Assembly (NCBI RefSeq): GCF_037975245.1
Contig: NC_092570.1
Coordinates: forward strand, 6,429,001 to 6,493,000
DNA length: 64,000 bases
Source: Apostichopus japonicus
Taxonomy: Eukaryota > Echinodermata > Holothuroidea > Aspidochirotida > Stichopodidae
Direction of reading: 5' to 3'
The position numbers were made by a program, and so were the translations under genes. This document shows positions 11,701-23,167 of the stretch, one piece after another; positions within the stretch are counted from its first letter, which is position 1, and the number at the start of each line of letters is the position of its first letter. The notes beneath the pieces are model-generated. The model searched no databases, had not been told where the DNA came from, and worked only from the letters and a program-made list of their open reading frames with translations.

Positions 11701-13427
11701 CTAACATATGGGAGTGGTTGGCTTGAACGAGATCAGGGACATACCCCTTCCTTTGTTAAATCCTGTTATCCAGTACATCGGGTGAGGTAAGTGTCTACAT
11801 GGACTCTTAGGTCAAGGGGTAGGAAGGTCACGGAGCCTTTGCGAACAATTCCAAGTTTCTGATTTCGCATTGTGCATGCCAGGTAAACTTCATAGGAAGG
11901 GGAGGAGGCGGCGAGCAGGGAATGGAATTAGGTATGGCAAATCGAAGCTACAATTCGTTGCACGTATACACATATGTATGAAGAAGAAAGCAACCCTGCC
12001 CTTCATTCTTGGAAGTAGCCTGTAAGCCTGATTATGATATAATACAGTTGTCCTGTTTTCTACAAATAAAGAGGCGTGTGTGGTCATTTTCTCCCTCGCT
12101 GTCTATAGACACTTTAGACTACGTCACATCTTTCGTTCTCGGGAACCAAGCTTTACTCGTTGATACATGGAAAAAAATCAGCAGCTATGGCGGGGCTGTG
12201 GCGTATGTAACTACCGGAAGAAAAGACTGCACACCTGGTTCTGTGGCTATCGTTAGAGAGGAAGGCTATGAAGAAGGTGGGTTCTGCACCACTTTTAGTT
12301 TTTCGAGAGAAAAAAAGAAAGAAATATTAATCATCCAAGGAAACAGGATCAAACGTCGGTTGTTGTTTGGTTTTCTAACAGCAAACCATTCTGGTGAACG
12401 AGTTTTATTAACAACTACTGTACGGAGTGCCAATTGTTTCAAAACATAACATTTCGATTTCAGTTTCGACATGTCGATTTCAGTTTGGACAATTCGATTT
12501 CAGTTTTGAAAAAAAATTGGCACTCCGTAGTACTGTATTATGGACACAGGTTTGGAGTTACGAGAGGAAAATCAATATGAAGTTTACTAAAAAATATTAT
12601 AACATGTGCATGTTTAGTCAAATCAAATTAGGGAGTGAATAAAACTCTCATCTCTTGTTTCCTGAAAGTTTACTGCATTACGAAGGACGATACTAAACTG
12701 TCTCCAATCACTTTCTGCGTCTAACTAAATGATGGGAAACGTTTTTGCCCTGTTCCTCTACTTCACTTTTAATGGGTTAGATATATTTACCTTAGCCTTC
12801 CTTCTACGTTCCAAGTCACGCGGTTGAGGGAAAGGAGAATGTACACATGTTAATGGAGACAGGTATGAGAGGAACGAAGTTCAATCTACTATACACTGGT
12901 ACTGTATTTCTCAGGCTACCGCTCTACTACTGTTACTGTAATCTACTATACTCTGTTACTGTTATATAAATCATTCGTGATAATAATATGTAAGCAACGC
13001 AAACAAGTTGAATGAAGTTCATGATTTTTTTCAAATTTCTCTAACAGGGTTTTCCACAATTTATGTAACAGCCATGAATTTTACCGACTCTGTCAGTGAT
13101 CCAGACTATTGGTTTGTACCTCCAGCGTCATGCTCTAATGCGTCTCAACAGGTAATTCATCTTATGAAAGTTGGAGCAAATATCAAATTAGTATTCCCCA
13201 CCGCACCCCCCCCCCCAAAAAAAAAAAACTTTAATGAGAGCCGTCACTTGTCAAAGTAAGCCTAATATCGTGTAAACAGGTTTGAAAATAAAGGGTTTTT
13301 GTTTATTTTATTGGAGTATTAATATTTGAAATTTTTTGTTTTCTTCTCGTCTCAATAGGTACCAAAACCATTTCTCAAACGACTTAATGTCTTGAAACGG
13401 CTGCGGGCAGCTACCTTCTTCCTGTAA
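8715..13427 (+). CDS. Ependymin-related secreted protein, array copy 2 (six exons)
   Basis: Exons are 8715-8841, 9442-9575, 11188-11266, 12109-12276, 13048-13151 and 13359-13427, giving 226 residues. Exon lengths match copy 1 exactly (127, 134, 79, 168, 104 and 69 bases). The signal peptide begins MKSQSMKCFLTIVLLYVVQA. Variable patches are ENGFDRY in exon 2, CYEQPAR in exon 3 and KKISSYGGAVAYV in exon 4. The C-terminal 22 residues are identical to the other copies. The second glycosylation sequon is NAS instead of NAT and so is kept. The exon 5 donor is GTAATT, weaker than GTAAGT in the other copies. Intron 1 is the shortest of the set because most of the minisatellite is missing. Intron 2 carries a ~390-base block also found in gene 4. 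ATTAAA near 13,521 is the likely poly(A) signal. Function is as for the ependymin family, and no copy-specific role can be inferred. Confidence 0.85.
9279..9385 (+). repeat. Remnant 23-bp minisatellite in intron 1 of gene 2
   Basis: Only about four units of the 23-bp repeat remain. The right part is nearly identical to the end of the gene 3 array, while the left flank jumps from the CAATGCCAC anchor straight into a repeat. This fits an internal deletion of a longer array. Confidence 0.8.
10010..10400. repeat. Intron 2 block shared by genes 2 and 4
   Basis: The block begins near TTCTTGCTCTCTGTGGTGAC and includes a GC-rich inverted stretch around 10,168-10,204 (CCCGGGACATTTCTCCCAGG, then GGCCCGAAACGGGCC). 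A diverged copy is at about 25,150-25,560 in gene 4. Genes 1 and 3 lack it. It may be a mobile element, but no clean terminal repeats were found. Confidence 0.6.
12421..12529. mobile_element. Minimal foldback element in intron 4 of gene 2
   Basis: A 109-base version of the intron 4 foldback element. TACGGAGTGCCAATTGTTTC at the left pairs with AATTGGCACTCCGTA at the right. Between them are only about three units of the GATTTCAGTTTGGACA repeat. TACTG occurs beside both ends and the corresponding site in gene 3 is empty, so a short target duplication is likely. Confidence 0.75.
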
Positions 13428-15959
13428 AAGACAACGAATTCTCATATCAACTTTGATTCGTTGAATCATTTATATCGTACCTATTTTAGAGCGCAAAAAG
13501 AAAAAGAAAAAAAAAGAGATTAAAGTAAAGTAAAGTTTCATTATTTTAGTTTTCTTACCGCTAACCTTATGTGTATTTTCATATTTTTAGAAACATTTGA
13601 GAATTTCCCAGATAATTTTCTCGAAAACTTTTTTTTTGTATACGGTTTTTTTTTTAAAGTAGAAGAACGTAATCGATTTTGCACAACATCCCTTACCGCT
13701 CCCTCCTGATCATCAACCTTTCTGGGGAATAGTCCCATATAAAATTAATTGTCTCTTTGAAAGTAATAGTGTCGTGTTTCTTATCTGGGCGTAAACAAAC
13801 ATGTCCAGGGCTCTCGATATTAAATTACGTTGAAAGTAAGTCTTTAAATAATAATTTACTTTGATTCCTGGGGATATGTTTTCATTTTCACATTACTTTC
13901 GATTTCTATTAAAGTCATGTACTCCATTATCAATGGCTTACTCTTTCGATATACAATTTTTGCTTTTTACTTTTGGTTTCTATAGTCTTACTCGTGACTT
14001 TTAACCAACAGCCTTTCTTTGTGTGACAACCAGATGAATGATATCTATCAAAAAACTATTGCCTACTTCGCTCATGCCAAGTTTACTGTATAATTCCGCT
14101 GATTTGGTCAGATAAGAAAGTGTGATTGAAAAAAGATTACAATCTGACATTTCTTTCGATATCTTAAATGTATTGTCTTTCTTATATTTATGGCCTACAC
14201 TTTTCATATATTCGTTTTTCCATTTCCGGTTTCCTTATAATCTTACTCGTGATTTAAACCTATATCCTTTCTGTGTGTGAGTTCAGACACGAATGATAGT
14301 TTTCCAAATTCAGATGATTCAAATAAATCTCTGATGAATCGTGTTCAACGTTGTATAACATCATGAATCTAAACTATAGCGTTCATTATGACACATTCTC
14401 ACTAGAACTGAGAAGCAAAATATCCCTCAAGAATGCTCCCAAAAACAACACTCATCTAGGTATAGATCTTATACGTTATAGGAGTGAACACGTACAGAAA
14501 AGGTCATGTAAACGCAACGTAACTTATAGATCCTGGTAGTTTTCGGCCTAAAAGTGACCAAATACTAAAGTTCAGAATAAAACTTTCCGAGGTTACGAAA
14601 TCTTCCGTCTCTTCTTTTATTTTATTTTAATGTTTTTGAATCGTATTGTATTTAAGGTCCAGAAAATAAAATACCCATGCATACACGACTTTCAACCACT
14701 GTTTTTTTTTTACATAGAAGCCTCTTTCGGCTGGTAGCTTACATCAATTTGAAGATCAACAGTTCACCCAAAAGCGTCAACGTACACTATTATGTTTACG
14801 TAGAGTCTTAACGTTATGGAATGAAGTGCCTCATTAATTTTCCGGATTATAAGACATCCTTCAAACTAAAAATACACAGAATTGTGAGCCATTTCTAATG
14901 GTATACGTGGGCGGAATGGAAAACGAAACGGAATCATTATGCATGTGTCTATTAAAAAACAACTTAGTTTCACGAAACAATTTCTTACTGCTCGATTTGT
15001 AATGCTGTGACGTAACATTGCCATCTACAGGAAAGCATACTCCGCACGTATAACGACGTTTTCAAAGTTCCAAGAAATTGAAATGCGGCTTTTAACTGAA
15101 CAAATATACAACTCATATGAAGTAACCGAAGTTTTCATCGATGATCAGTATTAGATTACAGCAAGACTGCGTCTGTCCTTTGGCATTTCACTGGTAGTGG
15201 CACAGACGGGCGATAACACATGGCTTGCCTAACCCAGATACAAGTTTACTAGTACTAACTGATACATATTATAACTACAAAGTTATCATTTTATAAAAGC
15301 TATAGTAAAAACTAGGACTAGCCTAGGCTATATAGCCTAGGCTAGTCCTAGTTTCAATTGATATGATAGGAAAGTAGAATTAAAATCAAGTAATAGTGAT
15401 AACAAACTTTTATTGGTTTTATCTGTTGGGACTGAGATGAAAATCTGCTCTTGCTGTGTACCTATATATGCCCATCTACATATTAAGACACTGCTAATTA
15501 AGAAGCCTAACATAGACCACGACAAAAGTCATTGTACCTTCCAAGATAATCAAATGACGATGAAGATTAAATGTTTGTGGCATATGTAAATGCAACCCGC
15601 TTGAGTTTTGTAGCCTTTGTTAAGGACCATCGGCCAATTTTTCTTTGCCAAATGCGCTGGTCGATCCTTACTTTACATCACACCATGAGCGATTCGTTCC
15701 TGTGATTGCGTCGGCCTCTACGCCTTGGACAAGCGTTGTAATGTAAACACACATGAATAAACAAACCTAGCATGGTGAATGACTTAACGTAAGAAAACCG
15801 ATGCCAAATGAGAAAGGATTTACATTAATATGAAATGTAAGAGTAGACAATTCAATAAAAAGTTACTTTCGCTTTCGCTTCCTTTTCTTTTCTATTGTCT
15901 TATGTTTTTGGTTGGGGAGAAGTGAAGAAAATCCCCCATCCATATTACAAAACAAACTT
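13428..15959. other. Intergenic DNA between genes 2 and 3
   Basis: Unit-type spacer including the ~800-base block (about 14,705-15,500) that is absent after gene 1 but present after genes 3 and 4. It contains a long perfect palindrome (listed separately). Short minus-strand frames such as 15,337-15,525 are broken in other units, so they are not taken as genes. Confidence 0.6.
15309..15354. repeat. 46-bp perfect palindrome
   Basis: Two 23-base arms starting AAACTAGGACTAGCCTAGGC meet with no spacer, so the sequence equals its own reverse complement over 46 bases. The matching place after gene 4 (about 32,650-32,670) has only one arm-like piece, so the palindrome is specific to this spacer. Confidence 0.95.
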
Positions 15960-15973
15960 TATATATATATATA
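15960..15973 (+). promoter_or_regulatory. TATA box of ependymin-related gene 3
   Basis: A (TA)7 run lies 124 bases before the start codon. The leader is longer than in the other units because of additional ATC trinucleotides in the TCATCATCATC block near 16,003-16,020. Confidence 0.7.
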
Positions 15974-16083
15974 CATCAAAGTAGCACTCAATATCACATT
16001 TCATCATCATCATCATCATCAAATCCACCAGCTGAATCGTGCAGCAGTGTTATCTAATTTGATCGACTTGGGGTGAATACGGA

Positions 16084-19000
16084 ATGATATCGCAAAGCAT
16101 GAAGTGTTTCTTGACTATCGTGTTGTTATATGTGGTCCAAGCAGCCTATGCTACCAAGGCAACACCTGATCGATGCTGCATCCAAGCTGAACAGTTTCAG
16201 ACTAGCTTTGGTGAGTTTTAATCTATATCTTGTCAAAATAGATAAAAATCCGAATCAATATATTGACCTATCACAAAGTTATAGCAACGGTATAGATAAC
16301 CTAGTCTAGTACTTTACATGTACGGATCGGGCGGAAGCTGTTGCTGTCATTAACTGTTGAGACAATAATTTATGGTTGCTGGTGCATTAATGGATCAAGC
16401 TGGAAAACCAAGATTTTAAAACTAATATTACTGAATGATTCATAGCGCACGATAGATAATCTATCAATGACCAATGGCAAATAAACGATCATTGTGATAA
16501 TGTGATAATCTGCCCAGTATGAAAAGAGAAACTTGCATATTCATGAAAAATTTACAATATCTTTCAAATACTTCATGAATTATGTCGACAGGCTATAGTC
16601 GTTCTCGATTCCAGTGGTAAATAAATCATTGAGATGAACGACAATGCCACCAATTGCTCCGCAGTGGCATTCGAAAAACGTCAAAACACAAAACAAACCT
16701 TTACATCACGTGATCAGATTCGGCTTCTACAGGGCACAGTATAATGGGCCCACAGGACACAATATACTGGGCCCAGAGGACTCAGGATACTGGTTTTGCA
16801 GGACTATTATAATGGGCCTGCATGACTCAGTATACAGAGCCTGCAGGACACTGTATACTGGACCTACCGGACACATTTTTAGCTTAGGACACAGTATACT
16901 GGGCCTACAGGACACATTATGATGGGCCTACATGACACAGTATACTGGGCATATAGGACACTGTGTACAGCGCCTACAGGGAACAGTATAATTGGCCTAC
17001 AGGACACAGTAAACTGGGCCTGCAGGATACAGCATACTGGGCCTACATGACACAGTTCACTTAGCCTGCAGGGCGCAGATTGCTGGGCCTACGGACCCTG
17101 CTGGCCGTGAATCATGCAGCCATGGTCAGACACATGTGTATGCTTAAATTTTTCTTTCAGGTGTATTAGAAACATCATATGATCAGTACGAAGAAGGACT
17201 TCTTACTTGCGCCTTTGATTTCAAGAGTAACCAGTTTGGGTGTGATGTGGACTATGGCTCTTACCGATACAAAACATATCTGCTGGTAGATAAGGTAAGG
17301 AAAAACGTGTTATTGGATAGACCAGAAAAATTTCATTCAACGAATATTGAAGAAACTTGCTGGTAGACTCCATGTCCTCGGATTCGTATCTGTTTGCTTG
17401 TTTACGTTTGAGCTATTTTCTTGTTTCACCATGAAGGTTTTAAGTAGCTCAAATACGTTTACTTTGATCCGGTTAATAAGTCATGCCTAAAACATAAAAC
17501 ATCGCTATTTTAACATAGACATTGTCAGAAGGGCTTTGAACATTCTCAACCTAATTGCACAAGACATGTAACCACATACGTTTTTTCTTAACATTGCTAC
17601 AGTTTTGTGTAAGTGCTTGCTTTTTTTACAGTTCGCAATTCCTAAAAATCTGTAACTTTAATCGAGCGACATGTTGTTTGTATTCAAGGGCGTAGGAACC
17701 GGGGGGGCTGGGGGGCGCCAGCCCCCCCGGTGAAAAATGTGGAGGGGCGGAAGTATCATTCCGCCCCCCCCCCCGCTTCGCAAGTCAGAAAACCCCTTTT
17801 TCATTTCCAAATGAGAAAAAAATCTCATTTGGAGCACCAAATTGCATCTAAGGCCAGGTGAAAATGCAAAATTATATACAAAATGGAGTGGGTGGGTTGA
17901 AGTGTGCTATATTGCACCAAATTGCATCTGAGGCCACCTGGAAATGCAAAAAAAATCCAAAGGGGAGGGGGACACCCCCTCCTCTTAGACCCCTCCCCCA
18001 GGCCGGCCATCAGTCTTCAGCCCCCCCCCCCACTCAAAAGTACCTTCCTACGCCACTGTTTGTATTTCTTTCTTCGGATTATTTTGATCGATATATCAGA
18101 AATTGCTATCAATATCACCTACCATTGCAGCGATATCTATACATTTTCTCCAATTAACTAAAATTTTGAATACATAAAACGTGATCGATGCTTTCCTAAA
18201 CTAGACTCTCTTGAATTGAAATTTATTAATTTAAGAACAACCTTTGTCTTACTTCGGTTCTCATGTTTCCCACTGCAAATGGATAAATATTCAGACATGT
18301 TTTAACGTCTGGAAAAATTCGAATTCGAACTAAGTTATCTGCAAACCAAACTAGAGAAATATTCTGAACAGAATCCATGCACTCTTCTGTACAGAGTCGG
18401 CAGAAAAGTTCAGTCGCCTAGGAAGGGGGGGGGTGGGAGTACACGTCGGTGGGCACTGAAACTTGCGACTTTGCATTGAGGCAGCAAACCTCAAAGTCAC
18501 CTCAAACGTCCGGACTATACGGAACCTTGGTAAATTCTGTATCTCTACTCATTTTTGATGTATTTTCATAATTTTATATATAATTTCCAACAAAATACAT
18601 TTTCTAAGTAGTTTTGCTCATTTCTCCGTTTGTGAACGATTTGGCACCTCTCCATAACAAAAAGTGGCCAAAGGGTTTTCATTATCGCATGAGGCATTTA
18701 TAATTTATGGAAAGGGACACGTTTGAGCTTATTCACAATACACATGAAAACTTCTAACATCCCCCATCCCCACCAAATCGGCTCGGCCGACCATGGTTCT
18801 GTCTAATCTTGCCTGTACAGTCTCCGCCTTGTTTCTATTGCATAACCAGGACGTTGAGTACATCGTTGAGGAGGATTCAACGTGCTATGAACAGTGGGCC
18901 GATCCAGCTCCTCTCCGATGTGTTCCAGGTAGGAATATTAATAATCTAGAAAGATGGTCCGAAAACTTTGAGATGCGGAAGTTTTCCAGACGTCCGAAAT

Positions 19001-20971
19001 TTATCTATAGTTTTCGGCGGTCGTCGACTATTATTTGAGTTTTCTAAGAAAACATATATAGATCTAGAAATAGCTACATTCGAAAGTATAAAATGTAAAA
19101 CAACAAATTTTAGCAAAACAAACCCTATTACTTGGTCGTACGATTCTTGTGTTGTATACGGTTCATTGGTACGTTCATTCGTTGTTTTCATACAGTTCGT
19201 GGTATAAAGTTCCTACACGTGGTACATCAGTGCAGTGCATTATTATCGAGGAACGGATGCACACCCCTTCTTTTTCAACTCAACCCCACACATTATAGCT
19301 AAATATGCCACAGAGTGCAAAATTTCACGTTTTGGTATTGTATCCTTTTCGTGGGGGCTATGGGTGGGGACCATAACATGGGCGCTTGAACAAACTCAGG
19401 GCCATACCCTGTGCCCTGTTCAATCTTTTGTTAAATCCTGTCCTTTGTTAAACCTGGAGCCTCCGTGAACACTTCCAAGTTGATAAATACCGACATACCA
19501 AGTTTCTGATTCCGTGTTGTGCATGCCAGGCAAACTTCATAGGGGGGGGGGGAGGCGGCGGCGTAGAGTCCTTGGCGTTTCAACGCAGTGACCCTACCTA
19601 AAAGAAGTATTATAAATCGAAACCACGGTTCGTTCCACATATGAAGAAGAAACAGTCATGCCATTCATTCTTGAAATTTAGTTTATAAGCCTGTCTCTAA
19701 CATAATACAAGTGTTCCGTTTTCTAAAAAGAAAGAGGCGTCGTGTATGTGGTCATTTTCTACCTCACTATATAGACACTGCAAAGTACGTCACATCTTTC
19801 GTTCTCGGGAACCAAGCGTTACTCGTTGATGCATGGCAAATCGCCAGCTATTTCGGACCTGTGACGTATGCAACTACCGGAAGAAAAGACTGCACACCTG
19901 GATCTGTGGCTACCATTACAAAAGAGGGTTACTATGAAGGAGGTGGGTTCTGTTGCACATTTAGTTTATTCGAGAAAAAAAGAAAGATTAATCATACAAG
20001 AAAACAGGATCAGACGTCAGGTTATTGTTTGATTTTCTAACAGCAAACCATTCTGCTGAACAAGTTTTATTAACAACTACTGTATTATGGACATACAGGT
20101 TTGTAGGAAAAACAATGTAACTTTTTATAAAACAATTATAACATGTGCATGTATAGTCTTCATCATATCAAATTAGAGAGAGAATAAAACTCTCATCTCT
20201 TGTTTCCTGAAAGTTTACTGCATTCGGGATTTTACGAACGACGATACTAACCTGTCTCCAATCACTTTCTGCGTCTAACTAAATTATGGGAAACGCTTTT
20301 GCACTGTTCCCTCTATTTTACTTTTACTGGTCTAGATCTATCTACCTTAGCCTGGCTTCTACATTCCCAGTCACGTGGTTGAGGGAAATGAGAATGCACA
20401 CATGTTAATGGAGACAGGTATGAGACGAACGAAGTTCAATCAACTATACACTGTTACTGTATTACTGTACCGCTCTACTACTGTTACTGTAATCTACTAT
20501 ACTTCTGTTACTGTTATATAAATCATTCGTGATAATAATATTAAGCAACGCAAACAAGTTGAATGAAGTTCATGATTTTTTTCAAATTTCTCTAACAGAG
20601 TTTTCCACACTTTATGGAACAGCCATGAATTTTACCGACTCTGTCAGTGATCCAGACTATTGGTTTGTACCTCCAGCGTCATGCTCTAATGCGACTCAAC
20701 AGGTAAGTCATCTTATGAAAGTTGGAGCAAATATCAAATTAGTATTCCCCACACCCCCCCCAAAAAAATATCTGTTATTAAAGTCGTCACTTGTCAAAGT
20801 CAGCCTAATATCGTGTAAAGAGGGCTTGTAAATAAAGGGGTTTTGTTTATTTTATTGAAGTATTTATATTTGAAATGTTTTGTTCTCTTTTCGTCTCTAT
20901 AGGTACCAAAACCATTTCTCAAACGACTTAATGTCTTGAAACGGCTGCGGGCAGCTACCTTCTTCCTGTAA
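16084..20971 (+). CDS. Ependymin-related secreted protein, array copy 3 (six exons)
   Basis: Exons are 16084-16210, 17161-17294, 18850-18928, 19775-19942, 20599-20702 and 20903-20971, giving 226 residues with all eight mature cysteines and both glycosylation sequons. Variable patches are DYGSYRY in exon 2, EEDSTCYEQWAD in exon 3 and QIASYFGPVTYATT in exon 4. Exon 4 is the most diverged of the four copies. The exon 4/5 junction codes Glu (G|AG) where the others have Gly (G|GG). Intron 2 contains a hAT-like MITE. Intron 4 is short and lacks the foldback element, so this copy probably shows the ancestral layout there. AATAAA at 21068-21073 is the likely poly(A) signal. Family assignment and expected role are as for copy 1. 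Confidence 0.85.
16728..17096 (+). repeat. 23-bp minisatellite in intron 1 of gene 3
   Basis: About 16 units of the GGGCCTACAGGACACAGTAT-type 23-bp repeat. One unit is truncated (near 16,876-16,890). The last four units match the remnant array of gene 2. Confidence 0.9.
17685..18058. mobile_element. hAT-like MITE in intron 2 of gene 3
   Basis: A 374-base element flanked by the perfect 8-bp duplication TTTGTATT (17677-17684 and 18059-18066). Ends are CAAGGGCGTAGGA and TCCTACGCCACTG, imperfect inverted repeats. It has long C/G tracts and no transposase. The 8-bp duplication and CA..TG ends fit the hAT superfamily. It is absent from the same intron in genes 1, 2 and 4. Confidence 0.85.
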
Positions 20972-23052
20972 AAGACAACGAATTCTCATATCAACTTTGA
21001 TTCGTTGAATCATTTATATCGTAGATATTTTAGAGCGCAAAAAGAAAAAGAAAAAAAGTAAAATTAAAATAAAGTTAACTTTGAATATTGTAGTTTTTCT
21101 TCCCGCTAACCGTTGGTGTATTTTCATGTTTTTAGAAACATTTGATGATTTCACTTTCCAGTTTTGACATTCATTTTACAGATAACTCGAATACTTTTTT
21201 ATATACTTTTTTTAATAGAAGAACGTAATCGATTTTGCACAAAATACCTTTCGGGGGGGGGGGAATCCTGAATAGTCCCATAAAAAATTAATTGTCTCTT
21301 TGAAAATAATAGTGTAACTAATCCCGTCCTTATCTGGGCATGTCCAGGGCTCTCGATATTAAATTACGTTGCGAATGATTCAAAGTAAGTCTTTAAATAA
21401 TAATTTACTTTGATTCCTGACGATATGTTTTCATTTTCACATTACTTTCGATTTCTATTAAAGTAATGTATTCCTTTATCAATGGCTTACTCTTTCGATA
21501 TACACGTTTTGCTTTTTTCTTTTGGTTTCTATAGTCTTACTCGTGACTTTTAACCAACAACCTTTCTTTGTGTGACGACCAGATGAATGATGTCTATCCA
21601 AAAAATATTGCCTACTTCGCTCATGCCAAGTTTACTGTATAATTCCGCTGATTTGGTCGAATAAGAGAGTGTCTCTAATACAAAATGGATGTTTATGTGT
21701 TTTCGTTAATGCTTGTGATTGAAAAAGATTACAATCTGAAGTTTCTTTCGATATCTTAAATGTATTGTCTTTCTTATATATATGGCTTACACTTTTCATA
21801 TATTCGTTTTTCCTTTTCCGGTTTCCTTATCTTCTTAAACCTGCATCCTTTTTGTGTGTGAGTTCAGACACGAATGATAGTTTTCCAAATTCAGATGATT
21901 TAATTATGTCTCAAATGAATCGTGTTCAACGTTTTATAACATCATGAATCTAAACTATAGCGGTCATTATGACACATTCTCACTAGAACTGAGTGGCACA
22001 ATATCCCTCAAGAATGCTCCCCAAAACAACACTCATATAGGTATAGATCTTAGACGTATATTTGAGTGAACACGTACAGAAAATTTCATGTAAACGCAAC
22101 ATAACTTATAGATCCTGATGGTTTTCGGCCTAAGAGTTACCAAATACTAAAGTTCAGAATAAAACTTTCCGAGGTTACGAAATCTTCCGTCTCTTCTCTT
22201 CTGTAAGTTTATTTTAATGTTTTTTAATCGTATTTTTTAGTTAAGGTCCAGAAAATAAAATACCCATGCATACACGACTTTCAACCACTGGTTCTTTTTT
22301 TTTACATAGAAGCCTCTTCCGGCTGGTAGCTTACAACAATTTGGAGATCAACAGCTCACCCAAAAGCGTCAATCCTACACTGTTATGTTTACGTAGAGTC
22401 TTAACGTTAAAGCAATTAAGTGCAATTAATTTTCCGGATTGTAAGACATCCTTCAAACCAAAAATACACAGAATTAAAATCAAGTAATAGTGATAACAAA
22501 CTTTATTTGTTTTATCTGTTGGGACTGAGATGAAAGTCTGCTCTTGCTGTGTACCTATATATGCCCAGCTACATATTAAGACACTGTTAATTAAGAAGCC
22601 CAACATAGAGCACGACAAAGTCCTTGTACCTTCCAAGATAATCAAATGACGATGAAGATTAAATGTTTGTGGTATATGTAAATGCAACCCGCTTGAGTTT
22701 TGTAGCCTTTGTTAAGGACCATCGGCCAATTTTTCTTTGCCAAATGCGCTGGTCGATCCTTACTTTACATCACACCATGAGCGATTCGTTCCTGTGATTG
22801 CGTCGGCCTCTACGCCTTGGACAAGCGTTGTAATGTAAACACACATGAATAAACAAACCTAGCATGGTGAATGACTTAACGTAAGAAAACCGATGCCAAA
22901 TGAGAAAGGATTTACATTAATATGAAACGTAAGAGTAGACAATTCAATGAAAAGTTACTTTCGCTTTCGTTTCCTTTTCTTTTCTATTGTCTTATGTTTT
23001 TGGTTGGGGGAGAAGTGAAGAAAATCCCCCATCCATATTACAAAACAAACTT
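20972..23052. other. Intergenic DNA between genes 3 and 4
   Basis: Unit-type spacer with the ~800-base block also seen after genes 2 and 4 (here shortened by a deletion around 22,480). I find no conserved open frame. Confidence 0.6.
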
Positions 23053-23066
23053 TATATATATATATA
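23053..23066 (+). promoter_or_regulatory. TATA box of ependymin-related gene 4
   Basis: A (TA)7 run lies 115 bases before the start codon, with the same downstream blocks as the other units. Confidence 0.7.
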
Positions 23067-23167
23067 CATCAAAGTAGCACTCAATATCACATTTCATCAT
23101 CATCAAACCCACCAGCTGAATCGTGCAGCAGTGTTATCTAATTTGATCGACTTGGGGTGAATACGGA

